Assembly: GCA_024803745.1 (NCBI GenBank)
Contig: JANJXV010000025.1
Coordinates: 18,702,610 to 18,766,609, forward strand
Source: Megascapheus bottae
Taxonomy: Eukaryota > Chordata > Mammalia > Rodentia > Geomyidae
DNA: 64,000 nucleotides
Direction: 5' to 3'
Translations under genes and position numbers: made by a program
Part shown: in pieces, positions 9,605-18,525 of the stretch
Position numbering within the stretch: the first letter of the stretch is position 1
How the letters are laid out: the number at the start of each line of letters is the position of its first letter
The notes under the pieces: model-generated
Told to the model about the DNA's origin: nothing
Seen by the model: the letters and a program-made list of their open reading frames with translations, nothing else
Databases searched by the model: none

Positions 9605-9606
<2 letters not shown>
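9504..9606 (+). mobile_element. Solitary Geo monomer
   Basis: A Geo unit with A-box-like TGGCTTAAGTGG and B-box-like GAGTTCAAGACC but no left monomer. It follows an A-rich tail, so it may be truncated or a remnant of a tandem pair. Confidence 0.75.

Positions 9607-9653
<47 letters not shown>
9607..9653. repeat. (CA)n microsatellite at a Geo tail
   Basis: About 23 CA units begin directly after the Geo ending GGGATTGGTACA. Confidence 0.95.
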
Positions 9654-9655
<2 letters not shown>

Positions 9656-9686
9656 GAGAGACCCTATTTAAAAAATAATCAAAGCA

Positions 9687-9768
9687 AGAAGGGCTGGGTG
9701 TGGTTCAAATGATAGAGTGACTGCCTAACAAATGCAAGACTCTTTAAGTCCAGAACCCCAGTTCAGAG
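9687..9768 (+). mobile_element. ID-like SINE monomer
   Basis: GGGCTGGGTGTGGTTCAAATG, TGACTGCCTAACAAATGC and a diverged B box (TTTAAGTCCAG) are seen, followed by a purine-rich tail. No Geo half is attached. Confidence 0.6.
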
Positions 9769-9809
9769 AAAGGGGATGGGGAGAAAGAGAGAACAAGAAT
9801 ACCAAAAAA

Positions 9810-9998
9810 AGGGTGCCAGGAGTTTGGTCTAGTGCTAGAATGCTTGCCTAGCATACGTGAAGACCGCGGTTCAATTCCTTGGTACTACATATATAGAAAA
9901 AAGCCAAAAATGATTTTGGGGCTCAAGTGGTAGAGCTCTAGCCTTGAGAAAGCCCAAGGACGGTGCTCAGGAACTGAGTTCAAGCCCGGGGGCTGGCA
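9810..9998 (+). mobile_element. IDG SINE, young-type variant
   Basis: It has the variant ID head CCAGGAGTTTGGTCTAGTG and Geo with CTCTAGCCTTGAGAAAGCCC in place of GAGCAAAAGAAG. An A tail lies at 9998-10006. Confidence 0.85.
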
Positions 9999-10419
9999 AA
10001 AAAAAAATGCCTTTTGCCAGTTTGCTTGGCCCATTGAACCAGGCATCCTGCCAGAGTGCTAGGTGGCACTTAGTAGGTGTTCACAAATTTTTGCACTTAA
10101 AAAGAAGAGCAAGCCATCACCCCTAGCCTGCAAGAAAGTTCCAGAAGCCCAAGGCTCTGCGCTTGCCCATCTGCCCATGCGCACTGAGGTAGAAAACCTG
10201 AGCTTCCTCACTCCATCCATTTGATAGCCCATGACCACCAGGCTGTTTTGCAAACCTAGGTTGATATTGGCTTCTTGGCTTCTTCTCTCCTGGCTCTGCC
10301 TTCCACTGGCAGAGATCTCGGAAAGTATTTGAAACACGCAGCCTGGAATGTGCCAGCTTCCACTGGCCGGCTTGGCAGCCATAGCTCAGCTCACTCTTCT
10401 ATGCCTCCTGCCACTCAGG
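9999..10419. other. Single-copy stretch, no gene seen
   Basis: Unique sequence. A 107-codon frame on the minus strand (10059-10382) has no recognisable domain and no splice support. Confidence 0.5.
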
Positions 10420-10632
10420 TTGGCAAGGGCTTGAACTCAGGGTCTGGCTACTGTCTCTGAGCTGTTGTGCTCAAAGCTGGAGCTCTACCACTTGAGCCAA
10501 GGCTGTTACCCATGCGCCTTTTTGGTTGTTTAATTCCAAAGTAGAGTCTTAGGGACCTTCCTGCTTAAGGTAGCTTCAACCTGGGATCCTCAAATCTCAG
10601 CCTCCTGAGTAGCTGGGATGACAGATTGGCTG
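10420..10632 (-). mobile_element. B1G SINE
   Basis: A reverse dimer from GGGCTTGAACTCAGGGTCTGG to GTAGCTGGGATGACAG. The junction region is diverged. Confidence 0.8.
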
Positions 10633-10656
10633 AGAGCTCTTAATAAAATATCTCCA

Positions 10657-10878
10657 TGTTGCTGGGTGCTGCTAGCTGTGTCTGTCATCTCAGGAAGCTG
10701 AGATCTGAGGAGCCTGGTTCAAAGCCAGCCCAGGCAGGAATGTCTGTGAGATTTTCACCCCCACTTAAATTACTAAGAAAGCTGGAAGGGGTGCTGTGGT
10801 TCCAGTGATAGAGGGCTAGCTTTGAGCACAAGAAACTCAGGGACAGGGCCCAGGGCCTGAGTTCCAGCCCAACACTGG
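10657..10878 (+). mobile_element. B1G SINE
   Basis: A forward dimer with B1 box region TGGTTCAAAGCCAGCCCAGG and Geo CTAGCTTTGAGCACAAGAAAC. It follows the reverse B1G head to head after about 25 bases. Confidence 0.85.
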
Positions 10879-10979
10879 AACAGAAAAAGCATTTTATTTT
10901 AGTTTTAAAAATGCTTTGACAATCCACAGAGAGTGCATATGACTTCTGGAGTAAATTAGATTTGAGATCACTTCATTTT

Positions 10980-11207
10980 TCTTTTCTCTCCCCTCTTCCT
11001 TTCCTCCTCCTCCTCCTTTTTCTTCTGTGAGTCCTGGGGCTTGAGCTCAGGGCCTGAGCACTGTCTTTGGACTTTGTCAAGGCTAGAGCTCTACCCCTTG
11101 AGCCACAGCACCACTTCTGGCTTTTCTATGTATGTGGTACCGAGGAATCGAACCCGGGGCTTCATGTGTGGTAGGCAAGCACTCTACCACTCAGCCATGA
11201 TCCTGAC
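10980..11207 (-). mobile_element. IDG SINE with CT-rich tail and target-site duplication
   Basis: A C/T tail (10980-11022) is followed by reverse Geo and reverse ID (GAGGAATCGAACCCGGGG). GAGATCACTTCATTTT (10964-10979) and GAGATTGCTTCATTTT (11208-11223) flank it, a duplication with 14 of 16 matches. Confidence 0.85.
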
Positions 11208-11891
11208 GAGATTGCTTCATTTTTTTTTTTTAATGAAGCCACAGGGTTCTATGAACTCAAGTTCATATAAAGCTTGGGCCTACCTTGCTTCTGCCCTGCC
11301 CCTCCCCAGCTCCCAGCTTCACCCCTGGTTCGCCTACGAGAGTCCTGCCTGCATGGCTGGCAGTTTGGGCTAGCAGGGGCCCACAGAACCTGTCAGGACT
11401 CCTGCTGGCCCGGCTTCTCCTCGGCCTTCATTTCCATGCAAGGCAATCACATCACTCAAAGCCTGGCGCCGGGCCTCGGACAGGGCAGGTAATGAAGATA
11501 TGAGCTCATTTATGCAAGATTATCCTTTTATCACATTTTCAGACTCATTTATGGGGCTCGTGTTCCCCGGAGGGTGTCATCCAGCAAGTAAAGCCCTACT
11601 ATTTCTCTCCCGCAGAGAACTGGCGGGAGTCTCCCTCCTTGACGGATGAGGCTCACTGCCTTTGCCAAATAGGGTCGGCGTGATGGATCTTTTACTTGTG
11701 AATATTATAGCTGGAAATTAGCATGTTTATTGAGGTAGAATGTGTTTGTTTACATTCCACTACCCATGGCATATCTCTTATGACCTGACTTATTTAGTTG
11801 AAGATAAGCACAAATGATAAACACACGTTTTGGCATTTCCCCCCCCCCAAAAAAAAATTAATGAATTTCCAAATATAGAATTTCCGTCTTT
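11208..11891. other. Single-copy stretch with candidate conserved noncoding element
   Basis: SINE-free. The part 11480-11830 is CpG-poor and A/T-rich, with words typical of developmental enhancers (TTTATGCAAGATTATCC, AAATTAGCATG, GATAAACAC). Frames at 11041-11503 have no family signature. Confidence 0.5.
11747..11759 (+). promoter_or_regulatory. Overlapping forkhead-like and TEAD-like words
   Basis: TGTTTAC (11747-11753) overlaps ACATTCCA (11752-11759), matching forkhead and TEAD/MCAT consensus words. They lie in the centre of the candidate element 11480-11830. Function is inferred. Confidence 0.4.
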
Positions 11892-12131
11892 CAGCCAGGC
11901 AGGGGTGGCTCAGGCCTGTAATCCTAGCTGCTCAGGAAGGCTGAGATCTGAGGATCGTGATTCAAAGCCAGCCTGGGCGGGGAAGTCCATGAAAGTCTAC
12001 GAGACTCTTATCTCCAGTGAGCCCCCACAAAGCCGGAAGTGGAGGTGTGGCTCAAGTGCAAGAGCTCTGGTCCAATGAAAAAGCTCAGTAACAGTGCCCT
12101 GGGCCCTGGCCCTGAGTTTAAGCCTCAGGAC
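11892..12131 (+). mobile_element. B1G SINE
   Basis: A forward dimer with small internal duplications (GTCCATGAAAGTCTACGAG and CCCTGGGCCCTGGCCCTGAG). Both monomers are complete. Confidence 0.85.
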
Positions 12132-12477
12132 TTTCTGTCTCTTCCCTGATCATCAATCTGTGTCCTTCTGTCTGTCTGTCTGCCTGTCTCACACATCCAC
12201 ACTAAATAAACCCACCAAGAGGGGCTCTGTAGTGTGGGTGATGGGTGGATAGGCGTTTGGCACTTTGTTCTGGTCAGTGAGCAGCTGTCTGGTGTGTGTC
12301 TGGGTGTGAGGCGGTTTACTCTGATTGGTGGAGGAGGAAGAAGAGAGAAAAGGGTTATGGGAAACCTGGGGTCTCTTCCAGATTCCTCTGTCATTGATGT
12401 AAGAGTACCAAGGACAATGAAGGCCCTGGACTGTGGTTAGGAGAGGGGAATGCTTGGATAAGGAGGACAGGACTCTC
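12132..12477. other. Single-copy stretch with (TCTG)n
   Basis: A TCTG array of about six units (12166-12190) is followed by unique sequence. No exon is seen. Confidence 0.55.
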
Positions 12478-12655
12478 GGGCTTGGAAGGTGGCTTTGTGG
12501 TAGAGTGCTTGCCTAGCATGCAGGAAGGCCTGGGTTCGATTCATCAGTATCACATAAGCAGAAAAAAACCAGAAGTGGTGCTGTGGCTCAGGTGGTAGAG
12601 AGCTAGGCTTGAACAAAAGAAGCTCAGGGACAGAGCCCAGGTCCTGAGTTCAAGA
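12478..12655 (+). mobile_element. IDG SINE
   Basis: The ID half with GGGTTCGATTCATCAGTATC and the Geo half with TGGCTCAGGTGGTAGAGAGC are complete up to GAGTTCAAG. Confidence 0.85.
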
Positions 12656-12705
12656 AACTCATGAGTGACAGGGGTGAGATGCTCTCCCTGGGTCCTGTTT
12701 CTCTA

Positions 12706-12932
12706 AGTGTGTATGTGTATGTGTGTATACTGGGGCTTGAACTCAAGATGTCACCTGACTCTTTACCCCTCAAGGCTGGCGCCCTACCACTTGAGCCACC
12801 CATCTACTTCTGGCTTTTGGTGCTTAATTGGGGACAAGACTTTCACAGATTTTCCTACCAGGGCTAGTGTTGAATCGCCATCCTCAGGTTTTCCTGAGTA
12901 GCTGGGTTGAGAGGCATGAGCCATGGTCTCCT
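12706..12932 (-). mobile_element. B1G SINE with TG tail
   Basis: A short TG/TATG run (12706-12727) precedes reverse Geo (GGGGCTTGAACTCAAG), a shortened reverse B1 and the end GAGGCATGAGCC. Confidence 0.8.
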
Positions 12933-13014
12933 AACTATTTTCCCCACCTAGTCTCCAAGTCTGAATCGCAAACATATCCCAAACCCAAACCCCTCTTGAT
13001 GAAAAGAAACTGTG

Positions 13015-13238
13015 AGGAGCCAGACACCCCTGGCTCACGACTGTCATCCTAGCTACTCAGGAGGCTGAGGTCGGAGGATTGAGGTTCAAAGCCAGCCTGG
13101 GCAGGATCTTCAATAAACTATTCAAAAAAAAAAAAAAAAACAGCTGGAAGTGGTGCTGTGGCTCAAAGTGGTAGATCGAGAGCTTTGAACCGAAGTGCTC
13201 AGGGACAGTGCCAGGCCCAGAGTTCAAGCCACACCACT
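13015..13238 (+). mobile_element. B1G SINE with internal A run
   Basis: The B1 head is followed by a 17-A run at 13124-13140 at the monomer junction, then Geo from GCTGGAAGTGGTGCTGTGGC. The A run may mark a former B1 tail at the junction. Confidence 0.8.
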
Positions 13239-13251
13239 AACAAAAAAGACC

Positions 13252-13328
13252 AAGAGGAGGAGGAGGAGGAGAAGGAAGGAAGGAAGGAAGGAAAGAAAGA
13301 AGGGGAGGAAGCAGCAGCAGCAGCAGCG
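13252..13328. repeat. GAG, GAAG and CAG simple-repeat tract
   Basis: Successive runs of GAG, GGAA and CAG triplets join the tail of one SINE to the head of the next. Confidence 0.9.
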
Positions 13329-13330
13329 GT

Positions 13331-13541
13331 GGCCAGAAGTTTAGCCTAGTGGTAGCGTGCTTGCCTAGCATACATGAAACCCTGGGTTCGATTTCTTAAT
13401 ACCACATATACAGAAAAAGCTAGAAGTGGTACTGAGGCTCAAGTGGTAGAGCTCTAGCCTTGAGAAAGTCCAAGGACAGTGCTCAGGCTCTTTAGTTCAG
13501 CTTGAACTCAGGACTGGAGAAAACAACAACAACAACAACAA
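13331..13541 (+). mobile_element. IDG SINE, young-type variant
   Basis: It has AGAAGTTTAGCCTAGTGG and CTCTAGCCTTGAGAAAGTCC with a small duplication near the end (TTCAGCTTGAACTCAGG). An (AAC)n tail lies at 13523-13541. Confidence 0.85.
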
Positions 13542-13733
13542 AAAGAAACGAGGCTCAGAGCTGTGGAAATGGGGGGAGGCCAGCCAGAACCCAGCTTCCC
13601 ACCATCCTGGTTGCCTTCCAGTCAGTTTGAGGCTGGGGGCTTGCCTTACAAGCATACACAGGGACTTGTGTTCTAGCATGTTGAATTAGAGACCCCAAAA
13701 GCATTGCTTCCTGTGTCTGATGGAAGATGCCTT

Positions 13734-13845
13734 TAATTTTTTTTTTTTCCAGTCCTGGGGGTTGAACTCTGGGCCTAACCACTGCCCTTGGTCTTCGTGC
13801 ATGCTAGGCAAGCACTGTATCACCACACCAAACTCCCAGTCCCAG
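13734..13845 (-). mobile_element. IDG SINE, internally deleted
   Basis: The reversed tail T-run and the Geo end (CTGGGGGTTGAACTC) join the ID start region (CTTCGTGCATGCTAGGCAAGC). The middle is lost. Confidence 0.75.
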
Positions 13846-14667
13846 GAAGAGGCCTTTAAAAGCGATTGAGTACAGGTGTGTCTTGCTGAGTACATCAAGC
13901 TCTAAACCGAGTTAGAGACGTTTTCCTTCCCAAGGTGACACGTGGGAGAGAAAGGATACAACAGGAAATCAGGAGTTCCTTAGCAAACGCTGGCACCTGC
14001 ACTACCCCCAAGCTGTCACACACCTGTGTCTTCTCCAGGAAGCAGGGGGCTCAGAGCTTGATATCTGGGTCTTCAGGTAGAGATAGGGCATGAATGTGGC
14101 ATTGTTGCAGGTTGGGGTGAAGCAGGGACAAGTGTCCCAAGATGCAGACATGGGATGCTCAAAGAAAGAAAGAAAGAAACAAAACACGTGATGATGCAGA
14201 GCTTCCTTTCAGATTCTGTAAAATCCAGAGGTGGTCAGGGTTGGGTAGTAAGATCACAGAGTCTGCCAAGTGGCTCTAGCTTCAAGTCCACCTCATGATC
14301 ATAACATGGCCACTGGAGTGCCAGCCATCAGAATGGAATTCCGGCAGGGGGAGGTGAGAAGAAAGAAGCAGAGACTGCTTGGGGACTGTGCTCAAGAAGG
14401 GGACAACTTTGGCTTTGTTTCAGTGGCCACAATTAATAACAGGGCTTGGGAGACGGTTGTCTTGTGGGTGGCACTTTGTTGTCCTCATGGGGGCTGTACT
14501 GGAAAGAAGGAAAGGAAGAAGAGGTCCAGGGTGAACAAATCTCAGCCCACTTCCTTCTCAGGAGGAGAATTACTAAGAGTCCAGGATTGCCAGGAGAATG
14601 AGAGGCAGGGCGCCACAGAGCTGAGCCTCTCTGCCTGGACCCAAATAGTAGTGTGCAAACTGTGTGT
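13846..14667. other. Single-copy stretch, no gene seen
   Basis: Unique sequence with a short (GAAA)n at 14160-14178. A 145-codon plus frame at 14270-14707 ends inside the next SINE and has no domain. Confidence 0.55.
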
Positions 14668-14856
14668 AGGGCTGGGACTGTGGCCTAGTGGCAGAGTGCT
14701 TGCCTAGCATGCAAGAAGCCCTGGGTTCGACTCAGCACCACATACACAGAAAAAGCCAGAAGCAGTACTAAGGTTCAAGTGCTAGAGTGCTAGTCTTGAG
14801 CAAAAGAAGCTCAGGGACAGTGCCCAGGCCCTGAGTTCAAGCCCCAGGACTGGAAA
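14668..14856 (+). mobile_element. IDG SINE
   Basis: A clean full-length copy: ID half 14668-14750 with A-box-like TGGCCTAGTGG and B-box-like GGGTTCGACTC; Geo half 14755-14856 ending GAGTTCAAGCCCCAGGACTGG. It is a good reference copy for the dimer. Confidence 0.9.
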
Positions 14857-15631
14857 CCAAACAATCCAGCTTCCTTGGTCTAGGCTATGAGTGGTTGATT
14901 TAGGGCCTGGGGGTGGAGGACATTGGGGGGAGGGTCCCCAGGATGTGGAGGTGGCCCTTTCTCAGGACCCTGTGCTCCCAGAATGTCTTCAGGTCACCCC
15001 AAATGGGCAGCCAGTTTTCTACTCTCAGGGGCTCCCAGCTCCCGCCCACCTGGCTGTCACCCCCCTTTTCCTCTCCTGGCTTCTCATTCCAGCCAATTAC
15101 TCGTAATGGAGTGATATGAAATGTAAGTAACTCGGGGAAATATCTGTATACTTTAATTAAATCACTTCGCAATTAGCCATCTGAGTAACGAGACTAAGGT
15201 GTTTTATCTTCCTGTGTGGGGGAAGGGAGGGGGGGCCGGAGGGGAGGGGTGGGGAGGGGTGACTGGCATGATTTGGAGGATATCTGTCCCCACTTGGGGA
15301 CCCAGGTACACCAGCCCCAGGGGAGAGACCCACATCTACTATGGTTAAATAAACACAGCACCTCAGAGAGGAATGGGATCATTTGCAGGGCTAAATTTTT
15401 AATGGCGGCTGCAGGTTTTCTTTATTAAAGAAATCCCAGGGCCTTTCATCCAGACACCTCATGGAACTCGTGCAAAATGATACCTGTCCACTGGGCAACC
15501 CCCCGTCCCCCCATCCCTGGCTTCTAAATGGGGTGGAAGTCTGGCGGGGTGCGGGGCTGGAGGCCAGCTAGACCGGCCTCGTGGCCTACAACTGGTGGAG
15601 GGGCCTAGGCCAGAGCCAGGGCTTAGGCTTT

Positions 15632-15633
<2 letters not shown>
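14857..15633. other. Single-copy stretch with candidate conserved noncoding element
   Basis: SINE-free. At 15085-15205 a cluster of homeodomain-type words is seen (CCAATTACTCGTAATGG, TTTAATTAAATCAC, GCAATTAGCC). A second A/T-rich block at 15335-15445 has GTTAAATAAACACAGC and TTTTTAATGGCGGC. No coding frame is convincing. Confidence 0.5.
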
Positions 15634-15695
<62 letters not shown>

Positions 15696-15872
15696 CTGGG
15701 GCTTGAGCTCAGGGCCTGAGCACTGTCCTTGGGCTTTCTCAAGCTAGAGCTCTACCACTGGAGCCACAGCACCACTTCTGGCTTTTTCTATGAATGTGGT
15801 ACTGAGGAATTGAACCTGGGTCTTTGTGCATGCTAAGTAACCACTCTACCCCTAGGCCAAACTCCTCGCCCA
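15634..15872 (-). mobile_element. IDG SINE with long (TG)n tail
   Basis: About 30 TG units (15634-15694) are the reversed 3-prime end. Reverse Geo and reverse ID (GAGGAATTGAACCTGGG) follow to 15872. Confidence 0.9.
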
Positions 15873-15971
15873 GGGGGTTAGGCTTTTTGCACTGGGCACA
15901 GACTTGAAGAAAATGGCACAATGCTCACACTTAGATGATATATAGTTTGCTTTTTGTTGTTTTTGTTTTTT

Positions 15972-16254
15972 GGTCAGTCGTGGGTGAGACTTGAACTCTG
16001 GGCCTGGGTGCTGTCCCTGAGCTCTTCAGCTCAAAGCTAATGCCCTACCCCTTGGCCTGGGCATTGTCCCTGAACTCTTCAGCTCAAGGCTACCACCCTA
16101 CCCCTAGCCACAGTGTCACTTATGATTTTCTGGTGATTAATTAGAGATAAGAGTCTCATACTTTTTAGTGCCCAGGCTGGCTTTGAGCCGTGATCCTCAG
16201 ATCTCAGCCTCCTGAGGGACTAGGATTACAGGCTTGAACCACCACCCCTGGCCT
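15972..16254 (-). mobile_element. B1G SINE with internal duplication
   Basis: In the reverse Geo half, CCTGGGTGCTGTCCCTGAGC...CCCTACCCC is followed by a second, diverged copy (CCTGGGCATTGTCCCTGAAC...CCCTACCCC), making it about 60 bases longer than normal. The B1 half is complete. Confidence 0.85.
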
Positions 16255-16283
16255 CAGATTATATTTTAATGTGAAATGTCTTT

Positions 16284-16523
16284 TCCTTCCTTCCCTCCCT
16301 CCCTCCCTCCCTCCCTTCCTCCCTTCCTTTCTTGTGCTATACTGGGGATTGAACTCTCACTTAGTTTTCTTGCTCAAGTTGGCACTCTACCATATGTCCA
16401 CTTCCTGCTTTTTGGTGATCAATTTTAACAAGACTTTCCTACCTGAGCTGGCTTGGAACCTTGATCCTAACATCTCAGTCTCCTGAGTAGCGAGGATTAG
16501 AGGTGAGCCAGTAGCATTCGGCT
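16284..16523 (-). mobile_element. B1G SINE with CCCT/CCTT tail
   Basis: A C/T tetramer tract (16284-16332) precedes reverse Geo (TATACTGGGGATTGAACTC) with a deletion, then reverse B1 ending near 16523. Confidence 0.75.
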
Positions 16524-16589
16524 CATGCATTCTGCTTGTGATATGTTTTCAAAACCCACAGTTAAGGTAGATGAGAAAACACAATTTCA

Positions 16590-16715
16590 TAGCTAGACAC
16601 TGATGGTTCATGCCGGTAATCTTACCTATGCAGGAGACAGATGTCCAGTGGATCAAGGTTCAAAGCTAACCAGAGAAGAAAAATTCAGGAAACTCCATCT
16701 ACAAAAGAATTAGCA
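16590..16715 (+). mobile_element. B1-like SINE monomer
   Basis: A diverged forward B1 with GGTTCATGCCGGTAATC and AAGGTTCAAAGCTAACC, ending AAAAGAATTAGCAGTTAG. Geo is absent; another B1G starts directly after it. Confidence 0.65.
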
Positions 16716-16717
16716 GT

Positions 16718-16941
16718 TAGGTACTGCTAAGATTCCATGTCTGTAATTCCACCTACTCAGGAGTCTGAGATCTGGTCTGGATCATGGGTTGAAGCCAGCC
16801 TGGGCAGGAAAGTCAGTGAGATTCTTATTTACAAATAACCAGCAAAAAGGTAGAAGTGGAACCATGGCTCAAGTGGTAGAATAACCAGTTTTGAGTGAAA
16901 AAGCTAATAGACAGTACCCAGGCTCTGAGTTTAAGCCCCAG

Positions 16942-16976
<35 letters not shown>
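16718..16976 (+). mobile_element. B1G SINE with (CG)(CA)n tail
   Basis: A diverged B1 half is followed by Geo (ATGGCTCAAGTGGTAGAAT). The tail is CACGCGCGC then about 13 CA units (16942-16976). Confidence 0.8.
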
Positions 16977-17693
16977 TCTATTACTTTCTGGTTGTGATTT
17001 CCAAAATGGAGCCTTCCTTTAAGAAAGGAATGGATGGGTTTGGTGTGCCAGCTGCCAGTAACCGGTTACCCAAACTAATCAACAACAGAAATTCGAGGAA
17101 ACTGCTGGAATAAATTGTGAAGCCAGATTATCTGGGTTTCTTGATGAGATTGAAAGAATAATTATTTGAGCATTCCATTCCATAGGCTTTGTTTACTCCC
17201 CCCAGGTCCTGCTTTGAGGTTTCTGCTTGGATTGGAGGGGGTGTGGCCACCCTCAAATCAATCATTTTGACATGACAGCTGTCAGGGGCGGGGCCATGGG
17301 CATCTGGCTCTAGGCCTCTCAATGGCTGGAGGAGACCTGGAGGCTCAAAGAGGGAGAAGACTGTTGTGACATGGTTTGGGGGGTGGGGAGGGAGAAGTCC
17401 AAAGGGGGCTGCTACTGAGAAAACCAGTGAGAGCACAGTTGGGATCTCTGGGTTGATCAGGTATCCCCATTTGCCAAGGAAATCCTGCCTTTATCTCACC
17501 ATAACTGAGAAAGCTATGGAGTCTGTGTGTCATGGAGAATTTGAGAGAGAGAGATGGCTCAAGAACCTTTGTGAGGCTGAGGAGTCTGGGGTGCCCTACT
17601 TTGCAGCAGCCAGCCTCCTGAGACCCCAGGAAATTGTCCCATTCCATTTTGCTCTGGTCAGGTCTGTTCTTGCTGCTCTGGAGCCAAGCTCCC
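16977..17693. other. Single-copy stretch with candidate conserved noncoding element
   Basis: The block 17040-17300 is SINE-free with GTAACCGGTTAC (a 12-base palindrome near 17058), AATAATTATTTGAG and the TALE-type palindrome at 17273. The frames on either strand at 17128-17701 show no domain. Confidence 0.5.
17273..17284. promoter_or_regulatory. TGIF/PKNOX/MEIS-type palindrome
   Basis: TGACAGCTGTCA is a perfect 12-base palindrome and equals the known dimer motif of TALE homeodomain proteins. A further TGACA half-site abuts it (17268-17272), and a PBX-like ATCAATCA lies about 10 bases upstream. Occupancy is inferred. Confidence 0.55.
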
Positions 17694-17868
17694 TTGAGTA
17701 GCTTTTCCCTGAGGCCTGTGCTCTACCATTTGAACTACACCTCCGTTTCTGGCTTTTGCTGATGAATTAGATAAGAGACTCTATGATTATTCTGGCTTTG
17801 AACCTTGATCCTCAGATCTCAGCCTCTTAAGTAATTAGGATAACAGGTATGAGCCACCAGCTCCCAGA
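17694..17868 (-). mobile_element. B1G SINE, truncated Geo
   Basis: The Geo half starts late (CCTTGAGTAGCTTTTCCC). The reverse B1 half is complete to GGTATGAGCCACCAGC. Confidence 0.75.
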
Positions 17869-17981
17869 TCCCTTGGGTTTTTCACTCAAGGTGGGTGCTT
17901 TACTACTTGAACCACAATTCCACTTCCAGTTTTTTGTTGATTAATGGGAAATTTGTCTTTTCAGGCTGATTGTGAACTGTT

Positions 17982-18015
17982 ATCATCGGGTCTTAACTTC
18001 CTAAGACCCGATGAT
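17982..18015. repeat. Perfect 14-bp inverted repeat, 6-base loop
   Basis: ATCATCGGGTCTTA (17982-17995) pairs exactly with TAAGACCCGATGAT (18002-18015) around ACTTCC. It lies at the junction between the outer reverse B1G and the inserted forward B1G. Confidence 0.9.
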
Positions 18016-18445
18016 ACTGATTCACACTTGTAATCCTAATTACTCAGAAGGCTAAGAGCTGAGGATTGTACTTCAAAGCCAACCTGGGCAGGAAAGTTTG
18101 TAAGACTCTTTTCTTTTTTTTCTTTTTTGCCAGTCCTGGGCTTCAGCTCAGGGCCTGAGCACTGCCCTTGGACTTTCTCAAGGCTAGAGCTCTACCACTT
18201 GAGCCTCAGCACCACTTCTGGCTTTTTTGTATGTGGTACCGAGGAATCGAACCTGGGTCTTCGTGCATGCTAGGCAAGCACTTTAACCACTAGGCCAAAC
18301 TCCCGGCCAGTTTGTAAGACTCTTATTTTACAGTTAACTACCAAAAAGCTGTGCTCAAGATGTAGAGTGTTCGCCTTGAGACCAAAACAAAACAAAAGCT
18401 CAGGGATAGCACCTAGGCCATGAGTTCAAGCCCCAGGGATGGCAC
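18002..18445 (+). mobile_element. B1G SINE, middle level of the nest
   Basis: The B1 head (CACACTTGTAATCCTAATTAC) is at 18018-18110. After the inner insertion, junction and Geo continue at 18325-18445 (ACAGTTAACTACC, then GAGTTCAAGCCCCAGG). Confidence 0.8.
18111..18308 (-). mobile_element. IDG SINE, innermost, with perfect target-site duplication
   Basis: AGTTTGTAAGACTCTT at 18095-18110 recurs exactly at 18309-18324. Between them lie a T-run, reverse Geo (CTTGGACTTTCTCAAGG) and reverse ID (GAGGAATCGAACCTGGG). It is a recent retroposition. Confidence 0.95.
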
Positions 18446-18525
18446 CAAACCAACCAACCAAACTAAACCTTAGTTTCTTGAGTAGCTAGGATTATAGACA
18501 GGAGCCACTGGCACGCTGCCTGTAA

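Larger units (their letters stand above)
17869..18525 (-). mobile_element. B1G SINE, outermost of a three-level nest
   Basis: Reverse Geo and part of B1 lie at 17869-18001; the B1 start resumes at about 18465 (TTTCTTGAGTAGCTAGG) and ends 18525. The consensus segment TCTCAGCCTCCTGAG appears on both sides in diverged form (GTCTTAACTTCCTAAG and CCTTAGTTTCTTGAG), as expected of an old target-site duplication. Confidence 0.7.

Noticed and set aside
12478..12655. tRNA-like A and B boxes read as possible tRNA genes
   Set aside because: The units are dispersed ID and Geo SINE monomers lacking a full cloverleaf and acceptor stem.
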